Source: Chloroherpeton thalassium ATCC 35110
GTDB lineage: Bacteria > Bacteroidota > Chlorobiia > Chlorobiales > Chloroherpetonaceae
NCBI RefSeq assembly: GCF_000020525.1
Contig: NC_011026.1
Coordinates: 186,001-250,000 of the forward strand
Direction: 5' to 3'
Length of the DNA: 64,000 bases
The notes below the pieces were generated by a model. It was not told the DNA's origin. It saw only the letters and a list, made by a program, of their open reading frames with translations, and did not search any database. Numbering within the stretch: the stretch's first letter is position 1; every line of letters begins with the position of its first letter. The translations under genes were made by a program, and so were the position numbers. Below are positions 43,081 through 52,036 of this stretch, in pieces.

Positions 43081-44334
43081 TTATAGCATTTCATTTTGAA
43101 TGAGCTGCTCATAGGACTCTCTTTTGCGAATTAATTTATGCGCATCACCGCTCACGAGCACTTCGGCTGGCTTGAGCCTGGCGTTGTAATTGCTTCCCAT
43201 AACCGAGCCATATGCCCCGCTCGACATCACCGCGAGCAGTTCTCCTTCTTGTACATCACCGACTTTCCTGGCTCTGGCAAAAAAATCGCCAGATTCACAC
43301 ACAGGCCCAACAATATCGGCCAGGATTTCGTTGTCTTTTTTCGCAACAGCCAACACATCGTGGTGCGATTTATAAAGCGACGGACGAAGCAACTCAGTCA
43401 TCGCTGAATCAACAATCAAAAATATCTTGTCTTTGTAATTCTGCTTGCGATACAGCACTTTTGTTAAGAGCACCGACGCGTTCGCAACCATGTAGCGACC
43501 AGGCTCAAAAATGACCTTTGCGTTTAGATTGCTTAAAATTGGCACCAGCTTTTTAGCAAACTCAGCAATTGGTGTCGCTGGTTTTTCGGCGTTGTAAGTT
43601 ACTGGAAATCCACCGCCAATGTCGATATGCTCGATTTCGAATCCCATCGACTCAGCGATATTTTTGACGCCCAAAAGCTTTAGAGTAGCTTCGTAGTAAG
43701 GCAGTGTGTCAAAAATTTGCGAGCCAATGTGCATGTCCAATCCAATCAAATTCAAATTTTCAAGGCGCTTAATCAAAGAAAAGGTTTCTTCAGCAAGCGT
43801 TTCATCGATGCCAAATTTTTCTTCACTATCGCCCGTCGTAATGTACGGATGAGTTTCGGCCAAGACATTTGGATTGACACGAATGCCAACTGGAGCCACC
43901 AGATTGTTTTTCTTGGCAATTTCGTTGATTAAAATCAGCTCCGATTGAGACTCGGCTTTAATCATCATAATGCCGGTCGAAAGCGCATATTCAATCTCTT
44001 CTGCCGTTTTGCCAACGCCAGCCATAATGATTTTGCTTGGTTCAGCGCCGGCTTTTAGGGCACGGAAAAGTTCGCCGCCCGAATTGACGTCGAAACCACA
44101 GCCAGCGTCAACTAAAACTTTAATAACTTCCAAGTTGTAATTGGCTTTGACGGAGTAGCATGTCAAGTGATTCAGCGACTGAAACGCTTCCTCAAATGCG
44201 TGATATTGAGATAAAATGCTGGCTTTGCTGGTAACAAAAACAGGCGAGCCATACTGCTTTGAAACTTCAGATACTGGAACCCCCTCACAATAGAGACTCC
44301 CATTTTGATAATGAAAAAATGAATCTGTCGGCAC
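43081..44334 (-). CDS. lysA: Diaminopimelate decarboxylase
   Basis: A 417-residue fold-III PLP decarboxylase. PLP lysine is Lys63 in CYSVKANYNLEVIK; GGGFPVTYN binds phosphate, the CESGDFFARARKV segment holds the catalytic Cys and the ending SGAYGSVMGSNYNARLKPAEVLV is standard. It makes L-lysine from meso-diaminopimelate. Downstream metalloenzyme gene follows closely. Confidence 0.96.
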   Translation of the reverse strand: MPTDSFFHYQNGSLYCEGVPVSEVSKQYGSPVFVTSKASILSQYHAFEEAFQSLNHLTCYSVKANYNLEVIKVLVDAGCGFDVNSGGELFRALKAGAEPSKIIMAGVGKTAEEIEYALSTGIMMIKAESQSELILINEIAKKNNLVAPVGIRVNPNVLAETHPYITTGDSEEKFGIDETLAEETFSLIKRLENLNLIGLDMHIGSQIFDTLPYYEATLKLLGVKNIAESMGFEIEHIDIGGGFPVTYNAEKPATPIAEFAKKLVPILSNLNAKVIFEPGRYMVANASVLLTKVLYRKQNYKDKIFLIVDSAMTELLRPSLYKSHHDVLAVAKKDNEILADIVGPVCESGDFFARARKVGDVQEGELLAVMSSGAYGSVMGSNYNARLKPAEVLVSGDAHKLIRKRESYEQLIQNEML

Positions 44335-44480
44335 GGGTATGTTTCCTTTAAATGGTTAAGCAAACAATAAACATGTAAGATAGGGTTTACCTTTTTCTCA
44401 AGCAAAAAGCCGAAGCAAGTACGTTGTCCAATCAGAAAAAAGTAACCGTTGGACAAAAAGCAGCGCAAAATTGATAGAAT

Positions 44481-44508
44481 AAAAAAAGGCAGCCTTTTTG
44501 GCTGCCTT
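44481..44508 (-). terminator. Intrinsic terminator of the coiled-coil protein gene
   Basis: AAGGCAGCC / GGCTGCCTT stem of 9 bp with a T5 loop, followed on the minus strand by a seven-base T-run. Same stem as at 4572-4599. Confidence 0.88.
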
Positions 44509-44538
44509 CAAAACATAAATCGGGAAAAAGAAACCGGC

Positions 44539-45183
44539 TTATTCCGCTGGAGCAGCGTCTTCTGATGAAGCATCATCTTCTGGCGCAACTTCTTCCGACT
44601 CCAATTCGGATTCGTCAGTGACTTTATTCTCATCAACTGATTTTCCTGCAAATCCGATTAACGTTGGATTGTAAATCTTGTATGCTTTTTCAGCGATGGT
44701 GTAACGCTTTTCAGCAACGGCCAATTCAGATTTCAAATCATCAAGCTTTTTAGCTTCAACATCGTGATTCTTTTTTGCTTCGCCCAAATTTGCTTGCGCT
44801 TCTTTTTGATCTCTCAGATATTCAGGATCTTTTCCTGGTTGGTTATAAAGCTCAGCGACTTTTTCAGCTTTATCTAAGCGCTCTTTAAACAAACGAATAC
44901 GAGAATTTTGCTTTGCCATAAGATTTTTTAAGCGCTTATACTCTTTTTCCGTATCTAACCATTTGTTTAAAGCTTTCAAGCTATCTTCAGAAATAAGCTT
45001 GCGTGGTTCTACACTGGTAGCTGATTGCTTTTGCTGTTCAGGTTTTTCTTTCTTGGTAGCGCGACGCTGCATTTCCTTTACAGCTACAGCTTCGTTCGCT
45101 GCTTCATAAGCGTTAGCAGCAAAAGCAGATTGCACATAAAATAAACCCACCAATAGTAATATAAGAGATCTCATAGTTTTCAA
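44539..45183 (-). CDS. Secreted coiled-coil protein
   Basis: A 214-residue protein. A signal peptide (MKTMRSLILLLVGLFYVQSAFA) precedes a helical, charged middle (about residues 40-165) that could form coiled coils, and a very acidic tail rich in Glu, Asp and Ala. Not recognised as a family. It probably acts in the periplasm. Monocistronic between lysA and bchY; bchY itself is on the same strand but separated by about 140 bp. Confidence 0.68.
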   Translation of the reverse strand: MKTMRSLILLLVGLFYVQSAFAANAYEAANEAVAVKEMQRRATKKEKPEQQKQSATSVEPRKLISEDSLKALNKWLDTEKEYKRLKNLMAKQNSRIRLFKERLDKAEKVAELYNQPGKDPEYLRDQKEAQANLGEAKKNHDVEAKKLDDLKSELAVAEKRYTIAEKAYKIYNPTLIGFAGKSVDENKVTDESELESEEVAPEDDASSEDAAPAE

Positions 45184-45321
45184 ATTAATTTAGTTTTTTT
45201 AACCTTTTTACTTCGGTTTGGATTTTTTACCCAAAGAGCGGTTTGCTATTCCCTAAAATCTAATCAATATGCAAGGTTTCTCCAATTTTTACAAATTGGG
45301 ATGTTATTTAATGAATAAAAG

Positions 45322-46641
45322 TTATTGAAAGAAAGCTTGCATCTTTTCATAAATATTTTTCCTTTTCAGCAATCCATTAATTAGCGTTAAAACAGTTGCT
45401 GCGCCTTGCGCAAAATATAATGGTCGCGACGACATAATATTGGTGTAATAAACTGCTGGAATACCCATTTCTTTCACGTAACTATCCAGCGAAGTCGTTC
45501 CAATCACCAAATCTGGTTTGTGCTCAAGAACAGCTCGCCGATCTTCTTCTAAGAATTTCCGATAACGAACATCTGTCCCCAGCATCTTTAAAAGCTTATC
45601 ATCTTCTTCACCAAGCGGCGTTTGCTTAATCGATGTGGAAGCGTATGGCACAGTTAAACCAGCCTCCAACAACAGCCGAACTAATGGAAACTCATTGCCT
45701 TCATACCCAGCAACAATAACCGATCCTTCAACTTTATGCTGCTGCATAACGGCTTTAATTTTATCTTTTTCTTGCTGCGCCACCAGTTCAACTTGCGCCG
45801 GGTTGAGCGCCAAAACCTCACCAATATCCTTGATCCATTTGTAAGTTGAATTTGCGCCGACTGGATTTCCCGTGATAATTGGGACGCCTTTTTCCTGGAA
45901 AAAGGCCGCCGTCTGCTCATAAAATGGATGCAGAATCGCACATGCCCCTACGCTGCCGGCTTCTTTATAATCATCTAAACTTTGAGAAGGCAAGGTAAAA
46001 ACCGCTTCAACACCGAGTTGCTGAAGCAATGCCCCGATTGCCATTGCATCAAGCGGAAAGATTTCACCAACAATGAGAAGGGTTTTTTTCCGCTTAACGG
46101 AAAAATCAGCAAAGCGAGAAAGCAAGGCCAACACGGCAACGTCTTTGGCCTCTGGATGAGAACGCAATTGGTACGCAGGTAACTTTACAGGAAAAATTTC
46201 TACGTCACCAATTTTTTTCGGTAAGAGCTCTGCAGCGAATCCAGCTGTCTCTGCAACGCACAAACTCACAACAGGAATAACACGAACCGATTTATCCTCA
46301 GCGATTTTTTCTAACGCTTTTTTAATATCCGTATCGAGCGAACCGACTGAAAGTGTTTTATCAGTAATTTCAACAGATAGCACCGATTTGCGAGCTGCAT
46401 AAAATTGAGAGACAAAAGTCAATCCATACAAACAGCCTTTGTCAGTCACTAAACAGACCTGAGCGCCATTGATTCTGGCAAGAACCCGTAGCCCACCAAA
46501 ACCGGGACACATGGTTTGAGGATGTAAATTTACCTTTTCACTTTGTCCTTGCCCTTTTCCTCGGGTTTTGCTTAACTCATTAAAAAGGCTTTCAAAATTT
46601 GATTCTGATTGCAAGTTTGTTTTGTTTTTTTCCTCGCTCAT
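45322..46641 (-). CDS. bchY: Chlorophyllide a reductase subunit Y
   Basis: About 439 residues, nitrogenase-like. It shows HPQTMCPGFGGLRVLARI, TDKGCLYGLTFVSQFYAARKSV and VVSLCVAETAGF: the three cysteines (45, 70, 128 from the ATG at 46641) have spacings of 25 and 83, the same as the recalled cluster ligands of Rhodobacter BchY. With BchZ and the ATPase BchX it reduces ring B of chlorophyllide to a bacteriochlorin, so this organism makes bacteriochlorophyll a. BchX and BchZ are not in the window. A TTG at 46683 would add 14 residues, but the ATG fits better. It follows the SPOR gene by 49 bp on the same strand. Confidence 0.92.
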   Translation of the reverse strand: MSEEKNKTNLQSESNFESLFNELSKTRGKGQGQSEKVNLHPQTMCPGFGGLRVLARINGAQVCLVTDKGCLYGLTFVSQFYAARKSVLSVEITDKTLSVGSLDTDIKKALEKIAEDKSVRVIPVVSLCVAETAGFAAELLPKKIGDVEIFPVKLPAYQLRSHPEAKDVAVLALLSRFADFSVKRKKTLLIVGEIFPLDAMAIGALLQQLGVEAVFTLPSQSLDDYKEAGSVGACAILHPFYEQTAAFFQEKGVPIITGNPVGANSTYKWIKDIGEVLALNPAQVELVAQQEKDKIKAVMQQHKVEGSVIVAGYEGNEFPLVRLLLEAGLTVPYASTSIKQTPLGEEDDKLLKMLGTDVRYRKFLEEDRRAVLEHKPDLVIGTTSLDSYVKEMGIPAVYYTNIMSSRPLYFAQGAATVLTLINGLLKRKNIYEKMQAFFQ

Positions 46642-46690
46642 TAGCTTGATTTCAAAATATATGTTACGACGAACAGGAAACAATTAGAAA

Positions 46691-47344
46691 TTACTTCACT
46701 TTTACAATAAACGCATCGCCAGGCAACACAGACGCGGCCTCTTCTTTCGTTCGTAGCGCTTCAGCACGAGAGCTAAAACTGCCAACCAAAACACGATTGA
46801 AAGTTTTTCCACGAACCTCCGTTTCCCAAACCGCCGCGGCAATCCCTTTTTTGGCATACGTTTCCACCAACGCATCGGCTTTGCTTTTATCGGGAAAAGA
46901 CCCGACCGAAATGGCGTAACCGCCATCGGATAGATTCATTTTCTTAGTCAACTGAGGAGGAACAAACCATGGCGTTTCACGCGAAGCCGCTGCGCGCGAA
47001 CTGATTGCGCTCGAGGCTTTGCTTGGAGCCGGTGAAGATTCGATCTCACGATTTGGCTGAGCATAACGGCGCTCTGGTTGCGGCGTCTCCGCGGCACTTT
47101 GCTCAGGGATCATTTCTTTTTCTTGCGATTCCTCGACTGCTTGAGCCGCTTCGCTGGCTTTTTCTTCAACTGGCGCTTCAACGGTATGCGCTGCTGAAAC
47201 ATCAGGCATCTTTTCCTCAGATTCGCCGCCGCCGCTAAAAATAAAGAAACCGCCAATCGCTAAAAGTAATACAACCGCTACCGCACCGATGATGATATAT
47301 AAATTTTTACTGCTACTACTGCCTTCTTCATACAGCCAACTCAA
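46691..47344 (-). CDS. SPOR-domain protein (possibly the 3' part of a split HU-CCDC81/SPOR gene)
   Basis: About 217 residues from a TTG at 47344. A transmembrane segment (about residues 15-37, LYIIIGAVAVVLLLAIGGFFIF) is followed by an acidic, Pro/Ser-rich linker and a C-terminal SPOR domain (about residues 145-217: GGYAISVGSFPDKSKADALVETYAKKGIAAAVWETEVRGKTFNRVLVGSFSSRAEALRTKEEAA). SPOR binds denuded peptidoglycan at the division septum. Its frame is open upstream of the TTG, without any start codon, and reads TPLQKDDSEPSLSSGEGKGQ before it, so it may be part of the upstream HU gene; see the findings. The fused form in Bacteroidetes is recalled, not checked. Confidence 0.85.
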   Translation of the reverse strand: MSWLYEEGSSSSKNLYIIIGAVAVVLLLAIGGFFIFSGGGESEEKMPDVSAAHTVEAPVEEKASEAAQAVEESQEKEMIPEQSAAETPQPERRYAQPNREIESSPAPSKASSAISSRAAASRETPWFVPPQLTKKMNLSDGGYAISVGSFPDKSKADALVETYAKKGIAAAVWETEVRGKTFNRVLVGSFSSRAEALRTKEEAASVLPGDAFIVKVK

Positions 47345-48198
47345 ATCATGCTCTTGGCCTTTGCCTTCACCGGATGAAAGCGATGGTTCACTATCATCTT
47401 TTTGTAAAGGTGTTTTGGGGATTCCATAGTTGTTTTTTGATTTTGTTTTGATGATTCTAAAGGTTTCTTTGCCGCTTTCTCTTCAGATGCAGTTCCTGTT
47501 GCTTTAGATGATATATCAATCAATTCCCCAAATTCTTCACGTTCTGACTCATCGTCTTTTGACGATGCGGTGCTGGCGGTTTCGTACGAAAGCACATCGG
47601 CTTGGCCTTTTTGCTCAGCCTGCAATCTCTCGGCTGAGGCATCTGGATTCATCGTCTTTTCAAATTCCGCAGCTGCATTTTCTTGACTTTTCTTTGAGGA
47701 AACAGGCGCGGGTTTTAGATGTGCATATTGTTTGTTCAAAAGCTCAAGTAGCCAATCAGATTCTTCAAATGTAACGGTGCCGTCTTCAGCTTTTTTCAAC
47801 GCGCCGATATTGCCTATTTCAACCTCACCTTTAACCTCCAGAACTTTTTGAAGCGTGGCTGCAACCCCTTTGGAAAACTTTAAAGCGTGCACCTCATTCA
47901 AATTGAACTGGCTTAATGCGATGTCATAAACAAAATCCTCTGGATTTTCCGAACTGGAACTGGTTAGCTGCACACTTTGCCTTGGGGGAAATAAAAATAA
48001 ATTGCCGTCTTTTTCTTGACGCGGTTCGGCTGGATGGTACACTCGTTTCAGAACGCCAACACCTGCAAAAGAAACGGTGCCTTGCAATAGCAATTCTTCA
48101 AGTGATTGTTCAAAAAGTTTGTCAATGTATTGTACAACTTTATCCTTATCGAATCCTAACGAAGGTGCGAGCACCTTGGCAAAAATTTCATTATTCAT
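47341..48198 (-). CDS. HU-like CCDC81-type protein (N-terminal half)
   Basis: A 285-residue protein. The first about 160 residues form two HU-related domains (LAPSLGFDKDKVVQYIDKLFEQSLEELLLQGTVSFAGVGVLKR and LNEVHALKFSKGVAATLQKVLEVKGEVEIGNIGALKK), as in the bacterial HU-CCDC81 proteins that usually come with a SPOR domain. A Ser/Glu-rich linker follows, and the last about 30 residues (KHLYKKMIVNHRFHPVKAKAKSMI) look unlike the rest and may be a shifted-frame read. The gene ends four bases into the SPOR gene. It lies in an apparent operon with bchY. Confidence 0.8.
   Translation of the reverse strand: MNNEIFAKVLAPSLGFDKDKVVQYIDKLFEQSLEELLLQGTVSFAGVGVLKRVYHPAEPRQEKDGNLFLFPPRQSVQLTSSSSENPEDFVYDIALSQFNLNEVHALKFSKGVAATLQKVLEVKGEVEIGNIGALKKAEDGTVTFEESDWLLELLNKQYAHLKPAPVSSKKSQENAAAEFEKTMNPDASAERLQAEQKGQADVLSYETASTASSKDDESEREEFGELIDISSKATGTASEEKAAKKPLESSKQNQKTTMESPKHLYKKMIVNHRFHPVKAKAKSMI
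47398..47438 (-). other. Possible -1 frameshift site joining the HU and SPOR frames
   Basis: On the minus strand AAAAAAC (47432-47438) and CAAAAAG (47398-47404) lie in the overlap of the open HU frame and the open -1 (SPOR) frame. The second resembles the A-AAA-AAG slip motif of dnaX, with C in the first place. A shift here would join both into about 500 residues. A sequencing indel is an equal explanation. Confidence 0.4.
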
Positions 48199-48515
48199 AT
48201 CTTCAGAGATTCATAAAAGAAAAACTTTCGATGTGCTTGCCCTTATAAATGTTGAAAAGATATAAGCATTAGACCACATAGCAGGTATTCACTTGAAAAC
48301 TCACCGAAGGTACGCAAATCTGGTTTTTCAAACAAGCTAATGGATGTTAAATCTTATTGATGGCAACGAAGGGCTTTTTTAGGGAAATTAACGCTTGAAA
48401 CGAAACAACAAGAAAAAGTTTCAAAAAAATCTTAGGATTCTTTTTTACCTGTTGAACGCAAAGAGCGTAGCACAAATGAAAAGCGCGACCTGTCCAAAAG
48501 CCAAGCTGCCAATTC
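48199..48515 (-). other. Intergenic region upstream of the HU-SPOR-bchY genes
   Basis: About 317 bp, no gene. It should hold the operon promoter. No clear repeat or terminator. Confidence 0.45.
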
Positions 48516-50045
48516 TTATTTGAAGCGACGAATTTCCCCTGACTTCACGCGAGCAAGAAACTGGTTTAAATCAGACTTGACATCAGCGCCTAAAAGATAC
48601 AGCCCCATGATATTTGGAAAGCTCATGGAAAAAATCATAGCGTCGGAAAAATATATGACGCTGTCCAAGTTCATCGTTGCGCCAAACACGAGAAAAACAC
48701 AGAAAATAAACTTGTAAGTCAAATTAGCGACTTTGGTTTCCCCAAAAAGATATGTCCAAGCTTTTAAGCCATAATATGACCAGGCGATCATGGTTGAAAA
48801 AGCAAATAAAATAACAGCTAGCGAAAGAAGATAGGGAAACCAAGAAATGACACTTTCAAAAGCAGAGGAAGTTAAAGCCACACCATCGACGCCTTGTTCA
48901 TTGTAAAATCCAGTGATGATGATGACAAGCGCTGTCATGGTGCAAATCAAAACGGTGTCGATAAACGGCTCAAGAAGCGCCACCAAGCCTTCGGTAATTG
49001 GCTCGTCTGTTCTCACTGCAGAATGCGCAATCGAAGCCGAGCCAATTCCGGCTTCATTTGAAAAAGCCGCCCGTTTAAATCCTTGAATCATCACACCAAT
49101 CACGCCACCGGAAATAGCTTCTGGGGAAAATGCACCGGAAAAAATTAGCAAAAACGCAGCGGGGATATCTCGCCAGTGAACAAAAATGATAAAGAGCGCC
49201 GCCGAGGCATAAATAAAAAACATAAATGGAACCAATTTATCGGTGACACGGGCGATGCTTTTTATACCGCCAATAATTACAATTGCCACCAACACAGCCA
49301 TAACCAAACCAAACAGCCACGCACTTTCATAAGCAAAACTATATTCGCCGCCCGTTGCCACAATGAATTGCTTATATGCCTGATTGATTTGAAACATATT
49401 ACCGCCGCCGAGCGATCCACCAATGCACATAATCGCAAAAAATACGGAGAGCACTTTGCCAAGCTTGACTTGGCCTTTTTCCGCCAACCCCTTACTTAAA
49501 TAATACATTGGGCCACCGGACACTGAACCATCGGGATTAATATTGCGATATTTCACGCCTAATGCGCATTCAACAAACTTTGAAGACATTCCTAATAGGC
49601 CGGCTATAATCATCCAGAATGTAGCGCCAGGCCCGCCCAGCGTAATTGCCACAGCCACGCCCGCAATATTTCCCAATCCAACCGTTCCCGAAAGCGCCGC
49701 TGTCAACGCTTGAAAATGAGACACTTCTCCTTTTTGATATTTAGGGTTATCATACACCCCTAAAATCAAATCCAAGCCGAGTCGGAAACCTCTAACATTG
49801 ATAAAATTCATGTACAAAGTAAAAACCACCGCGCCCAAGAGTAACCATACCAAAACAACAGGAATAGCAATTTCATTATTAATCGGGACGGAATAAAAAA
49901 TCACATTGGCTACCGTAGTTGCAATTGGCTCAACAACTGCGTTTATTTTCTCGTCGATCGACAATTCAGTGCCTGCTTGTGCAAAAGTTTTCGCAGGAAA
50001 TGACAATATCAGGATTTGAAATAAAATCGTTAGGGTTTTTCGCAT
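48516..50045 (-). CDS. Sodium:alanine symporter family transporter
   Basis: A 509-residue AGCS-family transporter with about ten membrane segments. A cleavable-looking N-terminus ([23 protein letters not shown]) precedes the canonical region [34 protein letters not shown] and [21 protein letters not shown]. It likely imports alanine or glycine with Na+. In this window Na+ is also handled by the decarboxylase operon. Confidence 0.93.
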   Translation of the reverse strand: MRKTLTILFQILILSFPAKTFAQAGTELSIDEKINAVVEPIATTVANVIFYSVPINNEIAIPVVLVWLLLGAVVFTLYMNFINVRGFRLGLDLILGVYDNPKYQKGEVSHFQALTAALSGTVGLGNIAGVAVAITLGGPGATFWMIIAGLLGMSSKFVECALGVKYRNINPDGSVSGGPMYYLSKGLAEKGQVKLGKVLSVFFAIMCIGGSLGGGNMFQINQAYKQFIVATGGEYSFAYESAWLFGLVMAVLVAIVIIGGIKSIARVTDKLVPFMFFIYASAALFIIFVHWRDIPAAFLLIFSGAFSPEAISGGVIGVMIQGFKRAAFSNEAGIGSASIAHSAVRTDEPITEGLVALLEPFIDTVLICTMTALVIIITGFYNEQGVDGVALTSSAFESVISWFPYLLSLAVILFAFSTMIAWSYYGLKAWTYLFGETKVANLTYKFIFCVFLVFGATMNLDSVIYFSDAMIFSMSFPNIMGLYLLGADVKSDLNQFLARVKSGEIRRFK

Positions 50046-50278
50046 TCTCTTGTGTCATCTGTTTTTTCAGCTTAAAAAATCTTCATGTTTCTGGCAAAAA
50101 GATAAATAAAATTACCCATTAAACTTTTTAGAATTCGGTTTGTAAAGCAAAAAACTCTTTTTTCATGACGTGCTATTTTTTACTAATTGCTCGTATTCAC
50201 GCTGCTCTCCAATGAGGTATTTATGTTTTTCAAAAAAAAAAACTTGGTAGCTGATTTGGATAATAAAAAAAATCTCCG

Positions 50279-50284
50279 TATAAT
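50279..50284 (+). promoter_or_regulatory. -10 box of tRNA-Asp
   Basis: TATAAT, 17 bp before the tRNA 5' end, with a weak -35 TTGGAT (50256-50261) at 17-bp spacing. Confidence 0.5.
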
Positions 50285-50300
50285 TGGAGCTCTTTGCAAC

Positions 50301-50375
50301 GGAGCCGTAGCTCAGTTTGGTTAGAGCGCCTGCCTGTCACGCAGGAGGCCGCGGGTTCGAGTCCCGTCGGCTCCG
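50301..50375 (+). tRNA. tRNA-Asp (anticodon GTC)
   Basis: A 75-nt tRNA with acceptor GGAGCCG / CGGCTCC, D-arm GCTCAGTTTGGTTAGAGC, anticodon stem CCTGC / GCAGG with loop CTGTCAC (anticodon GTC) and T-arm CGGGTTCGAGTCCCG. The 3' CCA is not encoded (discriminator G then CAA). Confidence 0.96.
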
Positions 50376-50473
50376 CAAATTACAGCCCCCCTCTATTGCT
50401 GTAGTTTATTCTCAAGTTTTTCTTTCTATACAATTCTTTCATTTTAGCAGTCAATTTATTTCCCTTTTAACCC

Positions 50474-51262
50474 ATGGGAAAACGGCTCACCTTCGTACTG
50501 ACATTCGCTATTCTTATTTTCCCAAATGTGAGACATTCACAAGCTCAGCAAATTTCTGACCTGACAAAATCGAAAATAGACTCCCTAACTACACTGCTGG
50601 ATACTTGCGAAAATTTACCTGCTTATGAAACACTTGCCACCTATTATTACCAAAAACGTGAATTTATCGAAGCAGCCAAGCTTTTTAAACATGCCGTTCG
50701 CTTAAGCGACTCCATCGCTGCCAATCATTTCGGACTTGCCCAATCCTATTTTGCACTCCATCAATATCGATATGCTGCCGCCTCTTATCAAAAAGTCACG
50801 AAACTAACGCCGTTCTTTTTCACTGCTTTTTATAATTTAGGGATTACTTATTTACACCTGGGGCAATATCAGGAAGCAAAAAAAACATTTATCCATGCCC
50901 TTTCACTTGAACCGGAAAATTCCTATTGCTTTTTTCATATCGCAAAAGCCTATCGTGGTTTGAGGCTTTTTGAACAAGCGCTTGCCGCACTTCACTACGC
51001 TGCTGAACTTTCACCTGGATTTTCTGAAGCCCATTTTCTACTTGGAGATATTTATTTTGAATTGGAACAATATCAAAACGCGGCTGTGAACTATCAGCAA
51101 ATGCTGATTCTTTCACCAAATGCTACTTTAGCACTTTATCGACTTGGCCTTACATTTATTCGCTTAAAAGAGAAAACCAAAGCGCAACAAGCTTATAATC
51201 TTTTAGAAAAAATCAACCCATATTTAGCTCAAAAGCTGCTCAATCAAATCGAGATTATGTGA
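50474..51262 (+). CDS. Secreted TPR protein
   Basis: A 262-residue protein with a signal peptide (MGKRLTFVLTFAILIFPNVRHSQA) and about five or six TPR units from residue 50, for example AANHFGLAQSYFALHQYRYAAASYQKV, FYNLGITYLHLGQYQEAKKTF, and SEAHFLLGDIYFELEQYQNAAVNYQQ. TPRs mediate protein contact; partner unknown. It is followed by a second, lipoprotein-like TPR protein after about 100 bp. Confidence 0.85.
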   Translation: MGKRLTFVLTFAILIFPNVRHSQAQQISDLTKSKIDSLTTLLDTCENLPAYETLATYYYQKREFIEAAKLFKHAVRLSDSIAANHFGLAQSYFALHQYRYAAASYQKVTKLTPFFFTAFYNLGITYLHLGQYQEAKKTFIHALSLEPENSYCFFHIAKAYRGLRLFEQALAALHYAAELSPGFSEAHFLLGDIYFELEQYQNAAVNYQQMLILSPNATLALYRLGLTFIRLKEKTKAQQAYNLLEKINPYLAQKLLNQIEIM

Positions 51263-51363
51263 TCAAAATCCGCAAAGCTTTTAGCGTTGTTTTTTCTATC
51301 CGACATCCATGAAAATCCATTACGAGTTGTTAACTTCCCCTGAATTTGAAACCACATATTGAA

Positions 51364-51948
51364 ATGATTTATTCTCGATTTAAAAAAGCCTTTCTGTTTT
51401 GCGGTTTGCTGCTCGCGATGTTTGGGTGCGGTGTTGAAAATGGCCTTCAAAAACTCGAGCAAAAAGTATGGGCAAATCCAAATGATGTTGAAGCGCAGTT
51501 CAATTTAGGCAAAGCCTATGGAAGCATTGGTGATTATGAAAAAGCGGCGACAACTTTGAAAAAAGTCACTGAGCTTGATTCAACGCATCCTGTTGCGTAT
51601 TCGGCTCTTGGCGCGGCGTATTTTATGCTCGAGCGCTACGACGACGCCATTCAAGCCTTTCAATCAGCAAAAGCGTTGCAGCCAAAAGATCCTGAAAAAT
51701 CGGTTGATCTTGGAAATGCTTACTTCAATGCAAAAAAATTTCCAGAAGCCATTTCAGAATATAAAACAGCGCTTGCGCTGGATTCAACCTTACACGAAGT
51801 GTATTACAATTTAGGGATGAGTTACGCTAAAAATGGCCAAAAATCAGAAGCACTTCACGCTTACGAAATTTTGAAAACATACAATTCTTATCTGGCTTCT
51901 TCCCTGCAGCGAGAGTTCATCGATATTCTTGGCTTGGAAATAGAGTAG
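51364..51948 (+). CDS. TPR lipoprotein
   Basis: A 194-residue TPR protein. The N-terminus FCGLLLAMFGCGVENGL reads as a lipoprotein signal with Cys21 as the lipid attachment site, although the lipobox MFGC is weak. TPR units begin near residue 40 (DVEAQFNLGKAYGSIGDYEKAATTLKKV, VAYSALGAAYFMLERYDDAIQAFQSA, EKSVDLGNAYFNAKKFPEAISEYKTA, VYYNLGMSYAKNGQKSEALHAYE). The ATG at 51364 is chosen over a TTG at 51346. Relation to the neighbouring TPR protein suggests duplication. Confidence 0.82.
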   Translation: MIYSRFKKAFLFCGLLLAMFGCGVENGLQKLEQKVWANPNDVEAQFNLGKAYGSIGDYEKAATTLKKVTELDSTHPVAYSALGAAYFMLERYDDAIQAFQSAKALQPKDPEKSVDLGNAYFNAKKFPEAISEYKTALALDSTLHEVYYNLGMSYAKNGQKSEALHAYEILKTYNSYLASSLQREFIDILGLEIE

Positions 51949-52036
51949 GAATCCGCAGGTGTTACAAATGTGTGTGTTTTATTATTTCATTACCCCATAA
52001 GAAAATTCATCACCATCAATCAAAAAATCAAAAGAC

